In this document: positions 56,792 to 64,000 of the stretch, in pieces
Layout: every line of letters starts with the position of its first letter
Numbering within the stretch: the first letter of the stretch is position 1
NCBI GenBank assembly: GCA_027422505.1
Contig: JAPQWV010000682.1
Span: forward strand, 186,001 to 250,000
Origin: Craterostigma plantagineum
Lineage: Eukaryota; Streptophyta; Magnoliopsida; Lamiales; Linderniaceae
Length of the DNA: 64,000 nt
Reading direction: 5' to 3'
Notes under the pieces: model-generated
The model's input: only the letters and a program-made list of their open reading frames with translations
Told to the model about the DNA's origin: nothing
Databases searched by the model: none
Translations under genes and position numbers: made by a program

Positions 56792-58726
56792 TGATAAGTT
56801 AGGATTTTACCTAATACTACAACATGTGAACATATGTTATCGATCATTAGTTGTTCAAATATCCTACGTTTGTGCTTATAATTTGTACTTGACAGGTATT
56901 ATGGAAAAAGAGCTTGAAATATGAGGAATCGATGTGGAAATAATTTGAAGAAATAATTTGGAAACCACCCGAGTTCATAAGCCAATTTGCGTGGAATTGT
57001 ACACATCACCATCAAACAACAAATTCCAGCTCAAGACATGCACGTGGAGCCACTTTGAAAATAAAATACTGCAATGGTGGTCAAAGATTACATTATTGGA
57101 GTGGAGTGACCCACTTGCTTTGAAATGGGATGGATGTACACGCAAGGAAAACCAATAGCACACAAGGTCAAACTTGGTGGATTCTTTTTGCACTTAAGCG
57201 TGGCTCATCTCCCAATTTTCGGCTGAGAATTGACAAATCACCCAAAAGACCGCTTGCCATGTGGAGAAAATCGATTTCTCTTACTTCGATCACTTGGTAT
57301 TTTAAGCCTATAAATGGATCATCTTGACGGACAGATTTGGAGAGGGAGGGATCAAGAGCTGAAAAGAAAAAAAACACAGACGCGTATCATATTTTTCATC
57401 CTCTCAAATATTGCTCAAGGCCACCTACAATAAAATTCGGCAGAGCAACCAACACAGGCATCGCAGCCCGGGCTGCTGCGGCTGCGAATCATCAAGGTCG
57501 CTGCTCTTCGTTCGCATCACAAATCTGACGTCTCCCTCACGCTGAACATCCACAGGGCCGAGGATTATTGTAGTACACACCTCTCACACCTTCTCCCTGA
57601 CCTCGCTGCCAATCGAAGCTCACAGCTCAAGGAGCAAGCAGGAGCCACCAAGCAAGCTGCTCTCGGGCAGCACATGCCACCTACCACACGGTGAAAATTT
57701 CCAAGCAGCCAGCTCTTGTACGAGAGGAGGAGCAGTGAACACGGAGGCGATCTTTCAACTGGGAAGTAGCCGAGACTCACGGCTGGGAGCGAATCAGCGG
57801 GCGTTCACGACGACCAAGAAGAACTAAGAAAGCTACGAGAACGACCACGAGGGTCTCCAAGGTGCCTCTTCCACGAGGGAGAGAAACCGAGGCGACGCGT
57901 GACAACTCGAGCGTCGGGAAGGGGCGTATTTCTTTACCTTAATATCTTATTTTCAACAACGTTTTGTTGATTATGATTGTCCCCATGTTAGCTTAAATTA
58001 CTTGTGTGGTTAAGGGCGTGTTAGGCCGAACTATTATTGCGTGTTAGTGCTATTGGTATTTTATTAATTATATGATTTAAGTTATGTATTCGTTATCTTT
58101 GATTAATGCTTGCGTATGTCTGATCAACATGTGCACGATATTTGATTGGTTTATGAGACGGACAAAGTGATTAGACCGGTTAGAACAATAGATAACGTGT
58201 ACCACGACGTAAAACCGACCAGAGATGGAATTCGGTTTCGTCCGTGTGGTTTCCGAGATTTCAGGCGCCGAAAGCGTCTAAACTCGGGGAAATTCATAAA
58301 GCCGAATGCGTGCGGAGTAACTACAGTCATATAGAAATATAGTTGATTGGTTCATTTTCGCATAGGATCGCTATTGCGGGACAAACGGGTAGCGATTATT
58401 TTAGGAATTTCTACCTTAACTAGATTTATATTGTTTAGATAAAACGACCGCATGAATACGTAGGAATATTTTGTGGCGAGCACGTGCCTTGATCACATCC
58501 CTCGTCAAATTTATCCATTTTCTATCTTTTTATTTATGTTATTTTTTTATTTGCATTTTATTTTCTTTTATTAAATCCACAAAATATAAAAACTCGTTTT
58601 AGTCTAAATTAAATTTCAGAATAATATCTTAAATTAATCGAGCTGTCCTCGTGGATCGATACTTGGACTTGTCCATTTTATACTACTTGCACGACCTAGT
58701 ACACTTGCTAGTATTCGAGCGTGTCA
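56792..58726 (+). repeat. 3' LTR of the young LTR element
   Basis: 1935 bases, nearly identical to 51606-53541, and followed by the GTAAG target copy and the rest of the ADH exon. Confidence 0.93.
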
Positions 58727-58785
58727 GTAAGAGCCTTAGATGTGTGATTTGGATGGAGAAAATGAAATCATTTCTTAAACTTTGA

Positions 58786-59205
58786 GGAAAAAAAGGTTCC
58801 TATTTCTTCTATGGCGCAAGGTTAAAACAAAAAAAAATTGATTTTTTTCTCAATGTTTTCTGACGTTTTCGATAAAACCTTTTTATTATAATATGCCCTT
58901 TTACGTACATAGATCGAACTTTTGTTTGGAATTCTAATTAAGTTTCATTCTTGGATTAAGTTGCTAAGTACAAAGTCAATGATATGTTACTTCATTTCCC
59001 ACATGTTGTTCGTAGTCTGTCGGGCTTTTGACATACGATGAGATTAATAACATGGACTCGCCTGTAATGAAGGAAAATTTTATGAGAACATCATTGTTAC
59101 AGACCAATGCATGTGTATATGGAGCCGTATACCACCGTCCTTGATTAGTACAAGTTTTCACTAAAATCTAGAAAAAAAGAATTAATAAAAGATCTTTAGA
59201 TTTTC
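58786..59205. other. Intergenic DNA between ADH and the DUF241 gene
   Basis: 3' flanks of two convergent genes. No other gene seen. Confidence 0.4.
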
Positions 59206-60114
59206 TTAATGATCAGTAAGTACATTAAGAAGCGAAACCCTACAGTGAACTAATTGCCTGAACAATCTCTCTAATACACCCTCAAATCTTTCGATGGAGG
59301 CTACGACACTTTCAAGACTTGTCTGAACTGTCCGCACATCGTTAATCCCTGCTACGTTTAGCCTCATCTTCTCTTGCAAAGAAATTAAAGAAAAATCTAC
59401 ATTTTCAACCTCATTACTGATACTATTCACATCGACAGCAGAAGATTTCGCAAGAGCCATCTTTGAGACCAAAGACCATCCTCCGCTAGGCTTGGCTTTC
59501 GAGCAAGAAACGAACGCCAAAACAGTCTTCAAGACGTCGTTCGAAATCCCAGAAACTTCTTTAACCAATGTAATGAAATCACCATCATCATGACCATCTT
59601 CGTTCGTCGATGGAGTAGAAGTACTACTGCTATCAAAACGTTTTGTGCTTTTGATTATCTTCGCTATATCTTTCTTCATCTTCTTCCTAAAGCTAAAATA
59701 CCCAGAGATATCATCCTTACACTCCATGGCCTTGCGGCGCATCGAGGATTGAAGGGCATGAACGTTCTCTTTGAATGTAAGAAGAAGATCTCTAGTTTTG
59801 CTGCATGTATCGAGTATCTGTACGGATTGATCAAGCGATTCCTCGAGCGATTTGATCCCATCTCTACAAACAAGTGCTTGCTGAGAACCTTGAGATTTCA
59901 AAAGCTCTTGGATTGAATCGTAGAGTTGAACAAGTCCAAGAATCCTAGATTCAATGGACTCAGAGCTTGCAGTACTACGATGTAATGAGTAATATTCTTG
60001 GAAAGATCTGAGCTTTTTAAGCTCACTGTTTACGCTGTCAGTGGGATTGTTGATGGGGCGCAATCTTGAAGGCAAGCTAATGGATCTTAACTTGATTTGA
60101 GAAGTAATCGCCAT
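59206..60114 (-). CDS. DUF241 (BPS1-like) plant protein
   Basis: Intact single-exon ORF of 302 residues on the minus strand. The start has ISLPSRLRP, typical of DUF241 proteins (SLPSRSHP), followed by ELKKLRSFQEYYSL, LGLVQLYDSIQELLKS and SLEESLDQSVQILDTCSKTRD. These form an all-helical protein with several amphipathic heptad-like stretches. Near the middle are RRKAMECKDDISGYFSFRKK and a Ser/Thr-rich linker. The tail ends LFRQLVHCRVSLLNVLTDH, close to the common LIKTRVSLLNIL ending of the family. Related proteins are plant-specific, occur in clusters and include relatives of BYPASS1, but no biochemical function is established. ATG 60114 is preceded by a TATA box 67-75 bases upstream. Confidence 0.85.
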   Translation of the reverse strand: MAITSQIKLRSISLPSRLRPINNPTDSVNSELKKLRSFQEYYSLHRSTASSESIESRILGLVQLYDSIQELLKSQGSQQALVCRDGIKSLEESLDQSVQILDTCSKTRDLLLTFKENVHALQSSMRRKAMECKDDISGYFSFRKKMKKDIAKIIKSTKRFDSSSTSTPSTNEDGHDDGDFITLVKEVSGISNDVLKTVLAFVSCSKAKPSGGWSLVSKMALAKSSAVDVNSISNEVENVDFSLISLQEKMRLNVAGINDVRTVQTSLESVVASIERFEGVLERLFRQLVHCRVSLLNVLTDH

Positions 60115-60180
60115 TTACATTGCTTCTTTTGTTTTATGCTTTGGTTCTTTGGCTTATTGGCTTTGATTATTCTGCTCGTG

Positions 60181-60189
60181 TATTTATAG
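60181..60189 (-). promoter_or_regulatory. TATA box of the DUF241 gene
   Basis: CTATAAATA as read on the minus strand, 67-75 bases upstream of the ATG, which would give a 5' UTR of about 40 bases. Confidence 0.65.
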
Positions 60190-60759
60190 GGACATGTTCT
60201 GTCCCAAGAATTGAATTTACATGTGGGAGCGAATTAATATATTCGTCGTATAACTGAGATGCAATTTTTAATTTCATTGGGGTGGTTGCATGTGGCAGCA
60301 AAGGAGACAAGCTAGCCATTGCTGGTCTAGTACGTGGACGCCATGCAGATTCTTCAATTGATAAATAAAATAAAACAGCATATTCTATAGTAGTTGAATT
60401 TTTTGAATTTTTTTAATATTTACGAAGACAGTATGTATATTATATCTATCGACCAGCTACGTCCTAGCTAAATGACAGGAATGGCTAATTTATCAATTTG
60501 GAATTTGGGATTACATCCAACCGTGGCGAGTTGGGAAATCTATGGCCCATGATTATAGTGACGTATTTGATATCATTTATATTTGTTATAGAAATAAAGA
60601 ACCGTTTTGTTTGACACAGAACCTCATGAGTCATGATTGGCTCCTTCGCTGCCACCATTTTGTTTTTCAAAATATAATAAATCCAACATAAAGGTGTCAC
60701 ATTTTTCATTATTTATACGGGTATGCAGATAATGCCTATTTGGATAAAACTTACACATC
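60190..60759. other. Upstream region of the DUF241 gene
   Basis: AT-rich promoter-side DNA. No other gene or clear repeat recognised. Confidence 0.4.
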
Positions 60760-61077
60760 AGTGCCTATGTCAGAAATTTTTAAGGATATGTACTCGATGT
60801 AATTTTTACCAGTCTCTTCAGTCATGTCGTACCTTCCTGTGTGTATTGCATATCATAACACGTTAATATAGGGTACCTCGGCGCACCTAATGTGTAAATA
60901 AGGCGTACCTAAATGTGCTAATACGGGGTACCATTTTCTAAACGTACTATGTACCACAATACGTTGATATAGGGTGCCCAAATGTGTTGTATGGCGTACC
61001 TGCGGCGGATCGGTTACCTATCTAAAAAAATTTATTCTGTTAAGTATCTACATATAAAAAAATGCTGACAGGGTACT
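60760..61077. mobile_element. Candidate TIR MITE
   Basis: Left AGTGCCTATGTCAGAAATTT and, inverted at the right, AGTACCCTGTCAGCATTTTT form imperfect ~35-base inverted ends. The interior repeats GGGTACC/GGCGTACC phrases. No clear target-site duplication was found, so the class is open. Confidence 0.4.
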
Positions 61078-61189
61078 AAATTATAAGTTTTTTCACAGGA
61101 AATATTTGTGTGTAAAGACCCCACCATATTGATATTCGACTCAACTAATCAATTTCATAAATAATAGGCTCAAAATTGTTTATTTCTAA

Positions 61190-61366
61190 TCGCAACCCAC
61201 GGTGGGGTCCCCCTAGGGACTAGGTACACACGCCCAAATTTACCTAACACGTTAGTCATTGAATAATACCCCATGGGGACTACTCAAGAATTCGTGGGAG
61301 GAAAGATTCGACCACCTAACCCATAAATTCATAAAGCCTTCTCCTTGACCACTAGACCAACGCCTC
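61190..61366 (-). mobile_element. tRNA-derived SINE
   Basis: Read on the minus strand the 5' end is GAGGCGTTGGTCTAGTGGTC, with an A-box-like TGGTCTAGTGG. About 40 bases later GGTGGTCGAATCTTTCC resembles a B box (GGTTCGANTCC). This layout is that of plant SINEs (Au-like wording). The 3' end and target-site duplication are not clear and may extend to about 61145. Confidence 0.65.
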
Positions 61367-61517
61367 TTTAACAGGTATTACTAAGGTTCAACAAGCATAT
61401 TAACTGTAAATCAATAAGATTCATCAAAGAAAAGTTCCTCGGATAATATCTCTTCTTACAAATTGTACGGAGAGAGAAAGGGAGACTCGATACGGACACA
61501 ACACGGACATGTAATTC

Positions 61518-63050
61518 TTATACTTGACAGGGAAACCGTGACACCTCGCCACCTCGACGGAACCGCTCACCATTCGATAGTAAACTATCGTCCTTAAAAC
61601 AAGAGAACGACAACGAGGGGATCGCAAGGAATAAACGCCTCAAACGCAGATTCCAATGAGTATTCATCGCCAGACGAAACACGTTCGAGTCGCTCATCGC
61701 CTCTTTGATCTCCGTCAACAAGAAATCGAGGCCCACCGAACGCAGCAACACCCACTCTCCATCTCTAATGGTTGTCGAGCGCTTGTACCCTCCTCCTTTA
61801 CCCTTCTTCGGTAGCATCCATATCTCCATGTTCTTCGTTGTAATAGAACCGTACAGCATAACGTCGTCCGCCGATTGACCGTAAGCCGTGGAAATCGCAA
61901 CATCATCGTCGTCTTGCCTGAAAGTAAGGTTGCAAACGGAACGAATAAATCAACTCCGTATTATATTTGATTTGATAATGTATTCGAATATATTGGCGAA
62001 CATTTGAATTCGAGTACTTTTTTTTTTTAAGAAGCACGTCTTTAAAAAAGAAACAAATAATAATGCAAGCAAAAGTACTAGCTAGTGAATGAAGTAAACT
62101 GTTTTACGACATACATGATCAACTTTTTTCGGGGGGAGGGGTTGCATGCATAATATTACCAAAGCATTATCATTGGTTCAACCGATACATCATACGAAAC
62201 GTAATTCATACCATATATTTCTTCTAATCACTTCAATCGAAAAAAAAAATTGATTCATTTGCAACCCAACCTGTAAGGAAACGGCACGCCGACAAACTGC
62301 ACGTGGTTGTCCCCGTCCTCGGGATCGTACATCAAAATCTTGTAGCTCGACGTCGACGCCGTCAACACCAAGGGCTGGTCGAGCCGATTCTCGAACATGT
62401 GATCGCACTCGGTGCACGCCATCGTCGACTCGCACCACTCTCGGGTCTTCGAGGAGTAGGTCTCGACCGCCATCGTGGGGCCGTCGTCGGAAAGTATCCC
62501 GACCCTTACGACTATATAATTCGCCGCGAGCTTGCCACGCACTTCTGTGGTGATGCCTTCGCACGCCAAGGCGACCGAAGTTGGCGGTAATAACTGTTTT
62601 TAGGGTTCGGCGGGACCGTAATCCACCTCTTAGTCACGGGGTTCAGCAGGTGCAACTCCCCAGGTCCATTGCTGCAATTCGCGCGATATTGGCTGAAGAG
62701 CAGAATACCATTGGAGGAGTTGACCAAGTGTTCTAGATTTCGCCTACGAGGCAGGTTTTTTAGGAAATCGAGGTTTCCGTGAGTAGGGAGGATGGACATG
62801 ATGGGTGGTGTTCTTGAATGGTAAGCGAATCTGATTTGTCCGATTAAATTTTTGGAACAAGGCGATTATCGGAGGATTAGCGCTGCTGATCGTTTTGTTG
62901 CTCCTTCTCAGTTAGCCGTACGTCAGCTGAAAGAAGGGATCGTAGACGAGGTTGTTCCATCTCTTCGACGTGAATCTGCATCTGAGAACGGGTTTTGGGG
63001 GCAAACGGTACAATATCTCCATCAACAGATCATACATCGCTGCCCTCCAT
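61518..63050 (-). pseudogene. F-box/F-box-associated gene with several lesions
   Basis: The minus-strand gene starts near ATG 63050. One frame slip is followed by an F-box (LLMEILYRLPPKPVLRCRFT then SKRWNNLVYDPFF) and an in-frame TAA soon after. A further slip near 62800 precedes LPTHGNLDFLKNL and LHLLNPVTKRWITVPPNP, and another near 62573 precedes ACEGITTEVRGKLAANYIVV and SSKTREWCEST. An intron (61918-62270) has good borders. The last exon has MEIWMLPKKGKGGGYKRSTT and ends at 61518. F-box proteins of this kind act as substrate adaptors of SCF ubiquitin ligases. Four lesions in one gene go beyond what the neighbouring genes show, so true decay is more likely than sequencing error. Confidence 0.72.
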
Positions 63051-64000
63051 TAAGATTTCAGCACTAGTAGTGGTTTCCATATGGAGCAACTTCGATGACA
63101 AACAGTTGGTGAAGAAGAAAGAAAGGAAAACAAGAAATAAGCAGCATATCATAGAACATAAATGTAATGAGATGAGCAGAGATGACCTAATTCAACAAAC
63201 AGAACTCATATTAATATACTGAGCAGAGTGGACTCCTTAGACATAGAAATCATCATCAATCAGAGTGGACTCGCGTCACAAGGATTCTGCTACCTATATA
63301 TAAATAATACTTTGAACGAAATATGGAAAAACTTTCCTTACCTTCCTTATCCCTTGACACTTCCTTTTCTGGTACCTTTACTAACGCATCCTCAAAATTC
63401 TTGATTTCCTCCTCCGTCTAGGGATTTGAATAGGATTTTGATTTGGTTAAGTATATCAATCAGTATATGGGACATGGCAGATAATAATTTCCTCAATCAA
63501 AAGATACGAACTTGGAAATCTTGGCGACAGAGGACGAACAAATTTAAAATTGAAACAAGTCTATGAAAGAAATAAGAACTCTTCTCTGGCTACATGAAAT
63601 TTTTTCTCGTTAGATTAGAACTATTGCATTCAATCTGACCTTGTGGACTTCAAAACTGAGGAATATTTCTTGTCAAGAATTCTAGAATTCAAAGTTCTAT
63701 AGCACGGATGGCAAAAATGACTCCTATTACTAGCTATAGCCCAACTGTTGAATTTGGACAGAAGATGATATAACAAAGGCAGGAGCACAAATACACAATA
63801 TCAGCATATACATTCATTTTTCACACGGGGTACTACAACACAATATATGTGATACTAAAATTTAAACAGATACATATGATCCATCCACCATACAATAAAC
63901 CAAATTTATATATAATACCGAATAATCTAGCATAAGCTTATACCATCGTCTGAGAAGAGAAAGTTATTTCCATCCATCCCTAGAAGTAGTCTAGTCTCGA
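63051..64000. other. No gene recognised at the right edge
   Basis: AT-rich sequence without a convincing ORF, RNA gene or transposon end. Confidence 0.4.

Larger units (their letters stand above)
51606..58726 (+). mobile_element. Young RT-less LTR retrotransposon (LARD-like, Athila/Tat-type ends)
   Basis: 7121 bases. LTRs 51606-53541 and 56792-58726 (1936 and 1935 bases) both begin TGATAAGTTAGGATTTTACC and end GAGCGTGTCA. By eye I found one indel (GTGGTACAAAG against GTGGTCAAAG) and one substitution (TGTGCCGAGC against TGTGGCGAGC). A perfect tRNA-Asp primer site follows the 5' LTR, and AGTTTGGGGGTTGT precedes the 3' LTR. The only long ORF is 53809-55083. No protease, RT or integrase, so it must be moved in trans. 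The near-identical LTRs, perfect TSD and intact ORF indicate recent insertion. Confidence 0.93.
49844..58785 (+). pseudogene. Zinc alcohol dehydrogenase-like gene interrupted by an LTR element
   Basis: Medium-chain ADH with exons 49844-49904, 49973-50109, 50183-50229, 50320-50642, 50734-50816, 50886-50961, 51036-51100, 51190-51285 and 51357-51605 plus 58732-58785. Catalytic zinc ligands: Cys in SLCYSDY, GHE in ILGHESVG, Cys in LLSCGVSTG. Structural zinc: four Cys in DCGECRDCMSKKSNLC. Cofactor loop: FGLGSIGLAVAEGSRLCG. The last coding exon is split after LLVEGK by a 7.1-kb element. Beyond it the frame continues SLRCVIWMEKMKSFLKL and stops at 58785. The LTR begins TGA, so the protein would lose its last 17 residues, including the final beta strand. 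The acceptor before exon 4 is AAAAAC, not AG, so splicing may fail there too. Family members are ADH-like proteins such as those of the At1g22430 group, substrate unknown. Confidence 0.88.

Noticed and set aside
59590..59916. 108-codon plus-strand ORF inside the DUF241 gene
   Set aside because: Antisense shadow of an intact conserved gene. No promoter or homology of its own.
63340..63419. Possible minus-strand exon reading TEEEIKNFEDALVKVPEKEV between AG and GT
   Set aside because: Short, no neighbouring exon or family match recognised, and AG/GT dinucleotides are common. Not enough to call a gene.

Overview
This is plant nuclear DNA, most likely from a core eudicot. It has GT-AG introns, P-class and DYW-class pentatricopeptide repeat (PPR) genes, an RPW8/ADR1-type helper NLR, a plant serpin, F-box genes and many plant transposon families. 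The species cannot be named from the sequence. Layout, left to right. 1-630: fragment of a type-C response regulator followed by a ~115-bp tandem repeat. 1136-3267: P-class PPR gene like Arabidopsis At1g20300, with its promoter and N-terminus partly duplicated just upstream. 3611-4112: Emigrant-type MITE. 4351-5139: small gene of the syringolide-induced 14-1-1B-like family. 5787-8295: DYW PPR gene like At1g20230. 8418-8880: decayed RLP24-like pseudogene. 45953-49539: prolyl oligopeptidase. 49844-58785: zinc alcohol dehydrogenase split by a young LTR element. 59206-60114: DUF241 gene. 61518-63050: decayed F-box gene. From memory of Arabidopsis locus numbers (At1g20230, At1g20300, At1g20380), the host genes look like a conserved gene block that has been spread apart by transposons. 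The dominant structure is a giant inverted repeat. Arm 1 (9787-25405) is mirrored by arm 2 (30065-45677), each about 15.6 kb, with a 4.66-kb spacer. From the outside in, each arm holds an Athila-like LTR element lacking reverse transcriptase and integrase, a 5'-truncated LINE, a serpin pseudogene, an ADR1-like NLR pseudogene, the 3' half of a Copia element, an F-box gene fragment and a ~0.8-kb non-autonomous non-LTR retroelement. The arms differ only at scattered bases, short indels and microsatellites. The F-box start and the 5' target-site duplication of the non-LTR element exist only beside arm 2, so arm 2 keeps the parental layout on the inner side. The inner breakpoint falls at the centre of a perfect 22-bp palindrome. 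The spacer is itself nested: one Mutator-like element contains a second copy of the non-LTR family, which contains a hAT MITE; a second Mutator-like element carries ~313-bp tandem repeats. The second main story is a 7.1-kb RT-less LTR element (51606-58726) with almost identical LTRs and a GTAAG target-site duplication. It sits inside the last coding exon of the alcohol dehydrogenase, and the first three bases of its LTR form the stop codon. It carries one intact 424-codon ORF. Several otherwise intact host genes each show one net single-base deletion (PPR twice in one gene, PPR once, prolyl oligopeptidase once). That pattern suggests uncorrected long-read consensus errors at least as much as true pseudogenisation.
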